Positions 27,925 to 35,312 of a stretch of 64,000 bases of DNA are shown one piece after another. The DNA comes from Inquilinus sp052113205. GTDB taxonomy: Bacteria > Pseudomonadota > Alphaproteobacteria > DSM-16000 > Inquilinaceae. Each line of letters begins with the position of its first letter. The first letter of the stretch is position 1. The notes beneath the pieces are model-generated. The model did no database searches and had not been told where the DNA came from. It was given only the letters and a program-made list of their open reading frames with translations. The position numbers and the translations under genes were made by a program. The stretch is from positions 3,163 through 67,162 of the forward strand of contig NZ_JBFRCU010000036.1 in the NCBI RefSeq assembly GCF_052113205.1, in the 5' to 3' direction.

Positions 27925-28938
27925 ATGCGCAAGAACCACGCCGCCCCGCGCGGGCGGGTCGACAGCTTCACCATCGACAGCCAGGTGCTGCGGGGCAACC
28001 TGCTGGGCGATCCGCATGAGCGGCGGGTCGACCTCTACGTCCCGGCCGGACATGACGGGCACGGCCTGCCGCTGCTGGTCGACCTGGTCGGCTTCACCGC
28101 CGGCGGGCCGGCCCACACCAACTGGAAGAATTTCGGCGAGAACGTGCCGGAGCGGGCCGACCGGCTGATCGCCGAGGGCAAGCTGCCGCCGGTGGTGATC
28201 GCCTTCCCGGACTGCTTCACCCGGCTCGGCGGCAACCAGTACATCAACTCCGCCGCCATGGGCCGGTGGGAGGATTTCCTCATCGACGAGATGCTGCCGG
28301 CGGTGGAGGCGCGGCTCGGCTGCGGCGGGCCCGGCCGGCGCGGCGTGTTCGGCAAGAGCTCCGGCGGCTACGGCTCGATCATCCACGCCATGCGCCGGGC
28401 CGACATCTGGAGCGCGGCGGCCTGCCATTCCGGCGACATGGCCTTCGAGCTGGCCTATCTGCGTGAGATGCCGGACGTGCTGCGGGCGCTGGCCAAGCAC
28501 GAGGGCTCGATCGAGCGCTTCATCACCTCGCTGGAAACGGCGAAGAAGATCCCGGATGCCGACCTGCACATCCTGATGTGGCTGGCGATGGCCGCGACCT
28601 ACGACCCGGACCCGTCGCAGTTCCTCGGCATCCGGCTGCCGGTCAACCCCGACACCTGCGAGCTGATCGAGGAGCGCTGGGCCAACTGGCTGGAATGGGA
28701 CCCGGCGCTGCTCGCCGACCGGCACGCCGATGCGCTGAAGTCGCTGAAGGCGCTGTACATCGATTGCGGTGACATCGACCAGTTCAACCTGGTCTATGGC
28801 GCCCGGCGGCTGCACCGCTCGCTGGAACGGCTGGGCGTGACGCACCGCTACGAGGAGTTCCCGGACAACCACTCCTCGGTCGATTACCGGATGGATGAGA
28901 GCCTGCCCTTCCTGGCGCGGGCGTTGACGGGAGGATAG
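27925..28938 (+). CDS. Alpha/beta-hydrolase-fold esterase (enterochelin esterase/esterase D-like)
   Basis: A 337-residue cytoplasmic hydrolase. The nucleophile elbow GKSSGGYGS puts the catalytic Ser at about residue 149; IDCGDIDQFN fits the acid residue and DNHSSVDYR the His. The N-terminal strand pattern (RRVDLYVPAGHDG) and spacing fit the esterase D/Fes superfamily. The unusually long cap-like insertion between residues 180 and 260 is helical. Substrate unknown. It follows the glycosyltransferase gene by 67 bases on the same strand and converges with the NDUFA9-type gene through a perfect palindrome. Confidence 0.83.
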   Translation: MRKNHAAPRGRVDSFTIDSQVLRGNLLGDPHERRVDLYVPAGHDGHGLPLLVDLVGFTAGGPAHTNWKNFGENVPERADRLIAEGKLPPVVIAFPDCFTRLGGNQYINSAAMGRWEDFLIDEMLPAVEARLGCGGPGRRGVFGKSSGGYGSIIHAMRRADIWSAAACHSGDMAFELAYLREMPDVLRALAKHEGSIERFITSLETAKKIPDADLHILMWLAMAATYDPDPSQFLGIRLPVNPDTCELIEERWANWLEWDPALLADRHADALKSLKALYIDCGDIDQFNLVYGARRLHRSLERLGVTHRYEEFPDNHSSVDYRMDESLPFLARALTGG

Positions 28939-28940
28939 CG

Positions 28941-28979
28941 CCGTAGGCTGGGTTCGCCGTTGGCGAACCCAGCCTACGG
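28941..28979. repeat. Perfect 18-bp palindrome (module-B type repeat), probable terminator
   Basis: CCGTAGGCTGGGTTCGCC (28941-28958), a 3-base loop, and its exact complement (28962-28979). It is a one-hairpin relative of module B at 24935-25018 and 63539-63627. It lies between two convergent genes, 2 bases after the esterase stop and 5 bases before the NDUFA9-type stop, so it can end both transcripts, though no T-run follows. Confidence 0.8.
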
Positions 28980-28984
28980 GTGGC

Positions 28985-29947
28985 TCAGGCGGCCTGGCTG
29001 TTGCCGAAGCGGCCGCCGGGGCGGTAGCGGTCGAGATAGCTCGGCAGGATCAACTCGGCCGGAGTCGGCTGGATGCCGAGATCGGCCAGCGTTTTCGCGC
29101 CCGGGGCGACGACGTTGTCGATCTTCAGCTGCAGCACCTGGTCCGGAGTCAGCGGCGGCTTCGGCAGCAGGCTGAACAGCTTCGCCTCGAACGCCGCCAT
29201 GCCCCAGGACAGCGAGACCAGGCGCTTCTTCCGGCCGGTCTGCTTCAGGGTCAGCTCCATCAGCTCGCGGAAGCTGTAGACCCGCGGGCCGCCCAGCTCA
29301 TAGGTCTGGCCGGCAGTGCCGTCCTGCTCCAGGCAGGCGACCACCGCGGCGGCGACGTCCTGGACATAGACCGGCTGGAACTTCGTGGTGCCGCCGCCGA
29401 ACAGCGGCAGGAACGGCGCCGTGCGGGCGAGGTTGGCGAACAGGTTGAAGAAGCCGTCCTCGGTCCCGAAGACCACGCTCGGCCGCAGGATCGAAGCGCC
29501 CGGGAAGGCCGCGCGCACCGCCGCCTCGCCGGCCGCCTTGGTGCGGGCGTAGGAGGACGGGCTGTCGGCCGAGGCGCCGATCGCCGAGATCTGCACGAAG
29601 CGTGTGGCGCCGGCGGCTGCCGCGGCGCGGGCAACACGGCCGGCGGCCTCGCCATGGACGGAGTCGAAGCGCTGCTTGCCGCGCTCGAACAGGATGCCGA
29701 CCAGGTTGACCACGGCATCGGCTCCGGCCACCGCGGCCGCCACCGAGCCGTCGTCGCGGATGTCGGCGAAAACGGGCACGACCTGGCCGACCGCCCCCGC
29801 CGTCTTCAGCGGCAGCGCCCGGTCCGGGTGGCGCGAGGCGACGATGATGCGCCAGCCGCGCTGGGCCAGCATCTGCGCCACATAGCGGCCGACGAATCCG
29901 GTGCCGCCGAAAAGGGTGACCGTTTTTTGGCCGATGAAGTCCGTCAT
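28985..29947 (-). CDS. NDUFA9-type NAD(P)-binding protein (atypical extended SDR)
   Basis: A 320-residue atypical SDR related to the mitochondrial complex I accessory subunit NDUFA9. VTLFGGTGFVGRYVAQ is the NAD(P)-binding glycine motif, DAVVNLVGILFERG the following strand, and SYARTKAAGE provides the Tyr-Lys pair. ILRPSVVFG and YELGGPRVYSFRELM are family blocks. In alphaproteobacteria this gene is conserved and the protein may associate with complex I or quinone metabolism; no nuo genes are present here. Its upstream gap carries the tRNA-Ala promoter on the other strand. Confidence 0.9.
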   Translation of the reverse strand: MTDFIGQKTVTLFGGTGFVGRYVAQMLAQRGWRIIVASRHPDRALPLKTAGAVGQVVPVFADIRDDGSVAAAVAGADAVVNLVGILFERGKQRFDSVHGEAAGRVARAAAAAGATRFVQISAIGASADSPSSYARTKAAGEAAVRAAFPGASILRPSVVFGTEDGFFNLFANLARTAPFLPLFGGGTTKFQPVYVQDVAAAVVACLEQDGTAGQTYELGGPRVYSFRELMELTLKQTGRKKRLVSLSWGMAAFEAKLFSLLPKPPLTPDQVLQLKIDNVVAPGAKTLADLGIQPTPAELILPSYLDRYRPGGRFGNSQAA

Positions 29948-30063
29948 GGTCCCGCCTGCGAGCCGATCAGGCCGCCCTGGCTGCGGCCCGGCCCCCTTAT
30001 ATCCGAGCCGCCGACGGTTTCAAACGACCGCCGCCGAAAAACGATGGAGGCCCGATCAGGCGC

Positions 30064-30092
30064 TTGACAAGCCGGGGGGCTGGCACGATATT
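30064..30092 (+). promoter_or_regulatory. Promoter of tRNA-Ala
   Basis: A consensus -35 TTGACA (30064-30069), 17-base spacer, and GATATT (30087-30092) as -10 with four of six matches. Transcription would start near 30099, about 40 bases before the mature tRNA. This is the strongest sigma-70-type promoter seen in the window. Confidence 0.7.
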
Positions 30093-30137
30093 CCGCGCCG
30101 TTCGCCGGGATGCCCAACCGCCCGGGTTCGAATTCGT

Positions 30138-30213
30138 GGGGCTGTAGCTCAGTTGGGAGAGCGTCTCGTTCGCAATGAGAAGGTCAGCGGTTCGATCCCG
30201 CTCAGCTCCACCA
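30138..30213 (+). tRNA. tRNA-Ala(CGC)
   Basis: A complete 76-base cloverleaf with encoded CCA. The acceptor stem GGGGCTG/CAGCTCC includes the G3-U70 wobble that defines alanine tRNAs. The D arm is GCTCAGTTGGGAGAGC, the anticodon loop TTCGCAA gives anticodon CGC (codon GCG), and the T arm contains GGTTCGATCC. It is a single tRNA gene between the NDUFA9-type gene and a dispersed repeat, with no integrase nearby. Confidence 0.97.
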
Positions 30214-30321
30214 TCTCCCTCCTGACGACCTGTGTCCCTTGAGAGGCCGATCCGATAACGGGTCGTCGTTGAAACGCTCGGTCTGATACGGCCCTCGGAC
30301 AAAGAACAATCCCTATTTCAT

Positions 30322-30410
30322 TGTCATGGCCGGACTTGACCGGGCATCCAGGGAATGTCGATGCCGCTCTGGGCGGCCCCTGGATTGCCGGGTCAAGCCC
30401 GGCAATGACA
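30322..30410. repeat. Dispersed palindromic repeat (GGGCTTGACC type), copy A
   Basis: TGTCATGGCCGGACTTGACC at the left is mirrored by a right arm with CCGGGTCAAGCCCGGCAATGACA, and CATCCAGG by CCTGGATTG. The rest of the 343-base gap 30214-30556 holds no supported gene; its right end has the terminator at 30517-30548. Confidence 0.8.
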
Positions 30411-30516
30411 GACGTGGGATAGCCCTGCCCCTCGCCTGGAGCCCCTCAGCAGGCTATGGGCCTGCGCTTGGCGGAACGCAGTCGGGCAAGACCGAAGCGG
30501 CCTGATCGTCGCGACA

Positions 30517-30548
30517 ACGGCCGGACACCCGTCAGGGTGCCCGGCCGT
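30517..30548 (-). terminator. Hairpin after the DUF1328 gene
   Basis: ACGGCCGGACACCC (30517-30530), loop GTCA, GGGTGCCCGGCCGT (30535-30548): a 14-base stem with one mismatch, 8 bases beyond the stop of the DUF1328 gene. No strong T-run follows on the minus strand. Confidence 0.6.
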
Positions 30549-30556
30549 CGACGAGT

Positions 30557-30739
30557 CTAGGGTCGGCCGCGCCTGACCAGGCTAGCGACGAGCATGATCA
30601 CGAAGATCACGATCGCGACCCAGAACAGGAGCTTGGCGCCGGCCATCGCCGTGCCGGCGATGCCGCCGAAGCCGAACAGGGCCGCGACCAGCGCGACGAT
30701 CAGGAAGATGATGGCCCAGTGGAGCAGACTGCCGAACAT
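30557..30739 (-). CDS. Small DUF1328 (YtjA-family) membrane protein
   Basis: A 60-residue protein starting at the ATG at 30739 (MFGSLLHWAIIFLIVALVAA). It has two membrane helices, joined by the conserved glycine-rich turn FGFGGIAGTAMAGAK, and ends in basic residues RRGRP, the pattern of DUF1328. Members are small inner-membrane proteins often induced by stress; no molecular function is known. A longer frame to 30850 exists but lacks similarity. The CBS-domain gene lies 124 bases upstream on the same strand. Confidence 0.9.
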   Translation of the reverse strand: MFGSLLHWAIIFLIVALVAALFGFGGIAGTAMAGAKLLFWVAIVIFVIMLVASLVRRGRP

Positions 30740-30863
30740 GTCGGACACCTCGTTCTTGTGAGCCGGCCGGCCGGCGGCGCCGGCGCGGACGTTCATTCGG
30801 AGAACAGGGTCCGTCGCCCGACAGTTCCCGCTTCGCTGCGCCATCCCCAACCCTGGGACCGCG

Positions 30864-31298
30864 TCAGCTGGTGGTGATGTATTCGCGCAGGCTCTCGGCC
30901 TCGCTCTCGATCTCGTCGAGCCGCGCCTTCACCACGTCGCCGATGCTGATCATGCCGCAGATCAGCCCCTGCCCGTCCACCACCGGCAGGTGGCGGAAGC
31001 GGCGCTGGGTCATCATCCCCATCAGCTCGGCCACCGTGTCATCGAGGCCGCAGGTGATGACGGTGCGCACCATGATGGCGGACACCGGCTCGTCGAGGAG
31101 GGCCGGCCCCTTGTCGGCCAGGCGGTGGACGACGTCACGCTCGGACAGGATGCCATCGATGTGGCGGCCGTCACCGCTGACCAGCACGGCGCCGATGCGC
31201 TTGTCGCGCAGCAGCGTCACCAGCTGCGCCACCGGAAGATCCGGCGTGACATGGATGACGGTATTCCCCTTCACATTCAGAATGCGGGCAACGTTCAT
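30864..31298 (-). CDS. Paired CBS-domain protein
   Basis: A 144-residue protein made of two CBS motifs forming one Bateman module (about residues 10-60 and 72-128). VLVSGDGRHIDGILSERDVV and HLPVVDGQGLICGMISIGDV are the two nucleotide-contact regions. Stand-alone CBS pairs bind adenosine nucleotides such as AMP, ATP or NADH and act as energy sensors, but the partner here is unknown. The start at 31298 (MNVARILNVKG) has GGGGAA about 6 bases upstream; an in-frame ATG at 31352 is less likely. Confidence 0.9.
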   Translation of the reverse strand: MNVARILNVKGNTVIHVTPDLPVAQLVTLLRDKRIGAVLVSGDGRHIDGILSERDVVHRLADKGPALLDEPVSAIMVRTVITCGLDDTVAELMGMMTQRRFRHLPVVDGQGLICGMISIGDVVKARLDEIESEAESLREYITTS

Positions 31299-31409
31299 GG
31301 CGATTCCCCGATTGGTTCTGATTTCGGTCGGTTCTTGCTTTTCGAGAATCATAACACGCCCGCGCCCGACCGCGACTCGGCAGTTTCCCGCTGGTCTCGT
31401 CCGATGGAT

Positions 31410-31886
31410 CTAGGCGCCCGGCCGATCCTTGGCCATCGCCAGCAGCGGGCCGCCACCATCGTCCAAGGGATGGAACCCCGCCCCTTCCAGGCAGCGGACG
31501 GCGCGGTGGTTCGAGCGGGCCGGGCGGGCCAGGATGCGCGCGGCCCGCCCGCCCTTCAGCAGCCGGTCGGTGTAGGCGCCGAGGAAGGCGGTGCCGAGCC
31601 CCTTGCCGACATAGCTCGGCTCGCCGATGAACAGGTCGATGCCGAAGCTGCCGGGCTCGGCGTCCTCACCGGGCGCCGCCGAGGCCGCGTCATAGGCCTG
31701 GAGATAGCCGATCTGCCGGCCCTGCCAGGCGACCAGCATCGGCTCGGCCCAGTCCGTGGCCATCAGTCGGCGGATCTCGCGGATCCCGGTGTCGGGGTCG
31801 CCCCACCAAGCCCGCACATGCGGCATGGCGAGCCACAGGCGCAGGCGCGGCAAGTCGGCGGGGCGGAGCGGCGTGAAGGTGAACAT
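31410..31886 (-). CDS. GNAT acetyltransferase, AAC(6')/Acetyltransf_8-like
   Basis: A 158-residue GNAT protein starting at 31886 (MFTFTPLRPADLPRL). HVRAWWGDPDT, FGIDLFIGEPSYVGKGLGTAFLG (acetyl-CoA pyrophosphate loop) and NHRAVRCLEGAGF match the group that includes aminoglycoside 6'-N-acetyltransferases and siderophore lysine acetyltransferases. Chromosomal members of this group are common and often do not confer resistance, so an antibiotic-resistance function is not claimed. It is a single-gene unit, followed upstream by a dispersed repeat. Confidence 0.85.
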   Translation of the reverse strand: MFTFTPLRPADLPRLRLWLAMPHVRAWWGDPDTGIREIRRLMATDWAEPMLVAWQGRQIGYLQAYDAASAAPGEDAEPGSFGIDLFIGEPSYVGKGLGTAFLGAYTDRLLKGGRAARILARPARSNHRAVRCLEGAGFHPLDDGGGPLLAMAKDRPGA

Positions 31887-31923
31887 CGGCCGAAGCTTAG
31901 CAGAGCTGCAGCCCATATTTAGC

Positions 31924-32013
31924 TGTCATCCTCGGGCTTGACCCGAGGATCCAGGGGCTTTCAAAGCAGGTCTCGGTGGCCCCTGGATTGCCGGGTCAAG
32001 CCCGGCAATGACA
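31924..32013. repeat. Dispersed palindromic repeat (GGGCTTGACC type), copy B
   Basis: The left arm TGTCATCCTCGGGCTTGACC and the right arm CCGGGTCAAGCCCGGCAATG with TGACA end face each other around CCAGGGG/CCCCTGG. It lies between the upstream side of the GNAT gene and the 3' end of the transporter operon, where it could act as a transcript end. Confidence 0.8.
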
Positions 32014-32049
32014 GATGGGAATGGCGCTCTACTCCCAAGGACGGCGCGC

Positions 32050-32748
32050 TCAGTGCTTTCGCCGGCGCAGATGCGGGGTCAGCTTCCACTCCACCGCCCG
32101 GATGCCCTGCGCCACCACGAAGTTCATGGCGAGGTAGAGGATGCCGGCGGCGGTGAACACCTCGAACGGCGCGAAGGTGCGCGAGTTGATCTGCTTGGCG
32201 ATGCCGGTGATCTCCATGATGGTGATGATCGAGGCCAGCGAGCTGGCCTTCACCATCAGGATGATCTCGTTGCCGTAGGCCGGCAGGGCCTGGCGCACGG
32301 CGATCGGCACGGTGATCCGCCGGAACACCAGCGACCGCGACATGCCGCAGGCCCGCGCCGCCTCGATCTGGCCGAAGGGCACGGCCTGCAGGCCGCCGCG
32401 GATGATCTCGCTGGTATAGGCCGCGGTGTTCATGGCGAAGGCGATCACGGCGCAGGGGAAGGCCTCGCGCAGCGGCCAGTCCCAGACGCCGAGCGCCTCC
32501 CACAGCGGGCGGAACTGGCCGAGGCCGAAATAGATCAGGAAGATCTGCACCAGCAGCGGCGTGCCGCGGAACACGAAGACATAGCCGCGGGAGATGCGCG
32601 ACAGGATGCCGTTGCCGGACGCCCGCATCAGCGCCAGCACCATGGCCAGGACGACGCCGAGGGCGAGCGCCGGCACGATCAGCTCGATCGTCACCAGGGC
32701 GCCGCCGAGCAGCCGGCCGAAGGTGTCGAGGATCAGGTCGAGATCCAT
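32050..32748 (-). CDS. Amino-acid ABC transporter permease (HisM/ArtM-type)
   Basis: A 232-residue inner-membrane permease of the polar/basic amino-acid uptake class, with about five membrane helices. FRGTPLLVQIFLIYFGLGQF near the N-terminus and EAARACGMSRSLVFRRITVP (the EAA loop that contacts the ATPase) are diagnostic. It is the last gene of the five-gene operon and starts 2 bases after the preceding permease stop, indicating translational coupling. It should pair with the HisQ-type permease as a heterodimer. Confidence 0.93.
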   Translation of the reverse strand: MDLDLILDTFGRLLGGALVTIELIVPALALGVVLAMVLALMRASGNGILSRISRGYVFVFRGTPLLVQIFLIYFGLGQFRPLWEALGVWDWPLREAFPCAVIAFAMNTAAYTSEIIRGGLQAVPFGQIEAARACGMSRSLVFRRITVPIAVRQALPAYGNEIILMVKASSLASIITIMEITGIAKQINSRTFAPFEVFTAAGILYLAMNFVVAQGIRAVEWKLTPHLRRRKH

Positions 32749-32750
32749 GC

Positions 32751-33488
32751 TCAGCCCGCCCGCCGCACGCCGCGGTCGTAATGCGTCTCGGCCTTGCGGA
32801 ACAGCTTGGTCGAGAAGGTGGTGATGACCAGGAACAGCACCGCCGCGGTGATGAAGAACGGGAACGGCTCGCGCGTCGACCGCGCCGCCACCTGGCTGAT
32901 GCGCATCAGCTCGGTGACCCCGACGACGGAGACCAGCGCCGTGTCCTTCAGGATCAGCTGCCAGATGTTGCCCAGGCCGGGCAGCGCCAGGCGGATGGTC
33001 TGCGGCAGGATGATGCGGCGGAACACCATGAAGCCGTGCATGCCGAAGGCGCGCCCGGCCTCGATCTGGCCATGCGGGATGACCTGGATGGCGCCGCGCA
33101 GCACCTCGGTGGCATAGGAGCCGGAGATCAGGCCGACGGCGAGGACGCCGATCACGAACTCGTTCAGCCGGAACGGCTCGGTGACGCCCATCAGGCCGAG
33201 GATGGCGTTGATCGCCGCCTCGTTGCCGAAGAACAGGAGATAGATGATCAGGAGCTCCGGCACGCCGCGGATGACGGTGGTGTAGACCTCCATCAGCCAG
33301 CGCAGCGGGAACCAGCCCCAGACCTTGAGGCAGGCGGCGATCAGCCCGACCACGATGCCGAAGATGTAGCTGGCGGTGGAGAGCAGCACGGTCATCACCG
33401 CGGCCTGGACGAACTCGTCGCCCCAGCCCTGGTCGCCCCAGGAGAAGAGCTGCGCCCAGTGGAGCAGCGAATCGGTCAGTCCTTGCAT
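32751..33488 (-). CDS. Amino-acid ABC transporter permease (HisQ/ArtQ-type)
   Basis: A 245-residue permease partner. YTTVIRGVPELLIIYLLFFG and QIEAGRAFGMHGFMVFRRII (EAA loop) place it in the HisQ/ArtQ/OccQ group for arginine, histidine, lysine or ornithine uptake. It follows the second binding-protein gene by 54 bases and precedes the HisM-type gene by 2 bases. Together with the ATPase at 35313-36107 it should form the membrane channel. Confidence 0.93.
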   Translation of the reverse strand: MQGLTDSLLHWAQLFSWGDQGWGDEFVQAAVMTVLLSTASYIFGIVVGLIAACLKVWGWFPLRWLMEVYTTVIRGVPELLIIYLLFFGNEAAINAILGLMGVTEPFRLNEFVIGVLAVGLISGSYATEVLRGAIQVIPHGQIEAGRAFGMHGFMVFRRIILPQTIRLALPGLGNIWQLILKDTALVSVVGVTELMRISQVAARSTREPFPFFITAAVLFLVITTFSTKLFRKAETHYDRGVRRAG

Positions 33489-33542
33489 GCTTTTCCGCTG
33501 CCTGGGACGGAGCGGGCGGCCGTCAGGCCGCCCGGAGCCGTC

Positions 33543-34340
33543 TTAGTTGCCGGGGGCCAGCGGGTCGTAGCCGAACCACTGGACCGCCAGCTTGCCCAAC
33601 GATCCGTCGGCCTTCATGGAATCGATCGCCTTGTCGAGCTTGGCCTTGAGCTCCTTGTCCTCCTGGCGCAGGCCGATGCCGACGCCCTGGCCGAACAGCG
33701 GGTTGTCCTTGCCGGTCATGGTCGGCCCGAAATGGGTGAAACCCTTGCCGGCGTCGCTGTTCAGGAAGGAGCTCCAGGACACGCTGTCGTTCAGCCCGGC
33801 ATCGATGCGGCCGTTGACCAGGTCGAAATTGAGCTCGTCGACGGTGTCGTAGAGCTTGATCTCGGTATCCTTGAACTCCGCTTCGACGAAGTTCTGGTGG
33901 GTGGTCGAGCGCTGCACGCCGATGGTCTTGCCCTTCAGCGCCGCCTTCACGTCAGCCAGGGACTTGGCGTTCTTCAGGAGCCCGTCCTTGGCCCCGACGA
34001 ACCAGGCAGGCGTGTCGGTGTAGGGCACCGAGAAGGCGATCTGCTTCAGCCGCTCCGCGGTGATCGACATGCCGTCCATGATGCCGTCATAGCGCTTGTT
34101 CATCAGCGCCGGGATCATGCCATCCCAGTCCTGTTGCATGACCTCGCAGGTCATGCCGGTGCGCTTGCACAGCTCGTTCACCAGGTCGACCTCGAAGCCG
34201 ACGATCTTGCCGGTGGAATCGGTGTTGTTGAAAGGCGGGTAGGCCCCTTCCATGCCGACGCGGAACGTTTCCGCCGTGGCCGTTCCAGCGGCCAGCACCA
34301 ACGCCGCCGCCCCGACCAGGGACACCCAGATCTTGTTCAT
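33543..34340 (-). CDS. Basic-amino-acid ABC transporter binding protein (second copy)
   Basis: A 265-residue periplasmic binding protein with signal peptide MNKIWVSLVGAAALVLAAGT (cleavage near TAE). GMEGAYPPFN, GFEVDLVNELCKRTGMTCEV and QQDWDGMIPALMNKRYD match the lysine/arginine/ornithine/octopine receptors, including the disulfide pair in ELCKRTGMTC. It is closely similar to the neighbouring binding protein at 34418-35209 and arose by tandem duplication. Several pocket positions differ (for example MDGMSITAERL against MAGMSVTEERL), so the two may prefer different ligands. Confidence 0.93.
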   Translation of the reverse strand: MNKIWVSLVGAAALVLAAGTATAETFRVGMEGAYPPFNNTDSTGKIVGFEVDLVNELCKRTGMTCEVMQQDWDGMIPALMNKRYDGIMDGMSITAERLKQIAFSVPYTDTPAWFVGAKDGLLKNAKSLADVKAALKGKTIGVQRSTTHQNFVEAEFKDTEIKLYDTVDELNFDLVNGRIDAGLNDSVSWSSFLNSDAGKGFTHFGPTMTGKDNPLFGQGVGIGLRQEDKELKAKLDKAIDSMKADGSLGKLAVQWFGYDPLAPGN

Positions 34341-34379
34341 GAAGCTCTCCCGTTGGAACTTGCGGTCCCGGTTGGGGCC

Positions 34380-34408
34380 GGGCGCCGGCACCGCATCCGC
34401 CGGCGCCC
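34380..34408 (-). other. Stable intercistronic hairpin between the two binding-protein genes
   Basis: GGGCGCCGG (34380-34388) and CCGGCGCCC (34400-34408) form a perfect 9-bp stem with an 11-base loop, 10 bases after the stop of the first binding-protein gene. There is no T-run. Such hairpins in ABC operons usually protect the upstream message, raising receptor over permease expression; partial termination is the alternative. Confidence 0.6.
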
Positions 34409-34417
34409 GTTCCTGCC

Positions 34418-35209
34418 TTACTTGATCGAGGTGTCGATGCCGAACCACTGCATCGACAACTTGGTCATCGTGCCGTCGGCGTTCACCTCGTCCAGCGCCT
34501 TGTCCAGCTTCGCCTTCAGCGCCGAATCGTCCTTGCGCAGGCCGATGCCGACGCCGAGGCCGAAGATCGGATCGTCCTTGCCGGTCAGGCCCGGGCCGAA
34601 ATGGTCGTAGCCCTTGCCCGCGTCGCTGGCCAGGAAGTCCTTCCAGCCGAGGCTGTCGGCCAAGCCGGCGTCGATGCGGCCGTTCTGCATGTCGAGGTTG
34701 AGGTCGTCCTGCGTGTCGTAAAGCTTGACCTCAACACCGGGGATCTTCTGCTCCAGGAAGTTCTGGTGGATGGTCGAGCGCTGCACGCCGACCGACTTGC
34801 CCTTGAGCGCGGCCTTGATGTCGTCCAGGGTCTTGGCGTCCTTCAGCACGCCGGTCTTGGCCGAGACGAACCAGGCCGGGGTGGTGCTGTAGGGCTTGGA
34901 GAAGGCGATCTGCTTCAGCCGCTCTTCGGTCACCGACATGCCGGCCATGATCGCGTCGTAGCGCTTGTTCATCAGCGCCGGGATCATGCCATCCCAGTCC
35001 TGCTGGATGATCTCGCAGGTCATCTGGGTGCGCTTGCACAGTTCGTTGGCGAGGTCGATCTCGAAGCCGACCAGCTTGCCCGAGGCGTCGGTGGCGTTGT
35101 ACGGCGGATAGGCGCCTTCGGTGCCGACCCGCAGCGTCTCGGCCGAGGCGGCGCCAGCGGCCAGCACGAGGGCCGCGGCGGCGGCCAGCGACATCCAGCT
35201 CTTCATCAT
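34418..35209 (-). CDS. Basic-amino-acid ABC transporter binding protein (first copy)
   Basis: A 263-residue periplasmic receptor with signal peptide MMKSWMSLAAAAALVLAAGA (cleavage near ASAE). GTEGAYPPYNATD, FEIDLANELCKRTQMTCEII and QQDWDGMIPALMNKRYDAIM define the lysine/arginine/ornithine-binding family. It directly follows the ATPase gene and precedes its paralogue. Start could be either of two adjacent ATGs (35209 or 35206). Sequence upstream of both paralogues is also alike, including a GCGGTCCCGG element, so the duplicated unit included the leader. Confidence 0.93.
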   Translation of the reverse strand: MMKSWMSLAAAAALVLAAGAASAETLRVGTEGAYPPYNATDASGKLVGFEIDLANELCKRTQMTCEIIQQDWDGMIPALMNKRYDAIMAGMSVTEERLKQIAFSKPYSTTPAWFVSAKTGVLKDAKTLDDIKAALKGKSVGVQRSTIHQNFLEQKIPGVEVKLYDTQDDLNLDMQNGRIDAGLADSLGWKDFLASDAGKGYDHFGPGLTGKDDPIFGLGVGIGLRKDDSALKAKLDKALDEVNADGTMTKLSMQWFGIDTSIK

Positions 35210-35229
35210 GAAGTCTCCCGTTCAGAACA

Positions 35230-35245
35230 GGGACCTTGCGGTCCC
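35230..35245 (-). other. Small hairpin upstream of the first binding-protein gene
   Basis: GGGACC-TTGC-GGTCCC, a perfect 6-bp stem about 20 bases before the start codon, in the 103-base gap after the ATPase gene. Its right arm TTGCGGTCCCGG recurs before the second binding-protein gene at about 34360, without the left arm. Confidence 0.5.
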
Positions 35246-35312
35246 GGGTTGGATGGGCCGATTTCCGCGAAATCGCCGCGCGTGGTCAAGCATTGCGGCG
35301 CAGCAGTGCCCA

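Noticed and set aside
30138..30213. tRNA gene as an attachment site for an integrated element
   Set aside because: No integrase and no direct repeat of the tRNA 3' end were seen on either side within the window.
31410..31886. Aminoglycoside-resistance gene
   Set aside because: Only general Acetyltransf_8 similarity is visible; chromosomal members commonly have other roles and there is no mobile context.
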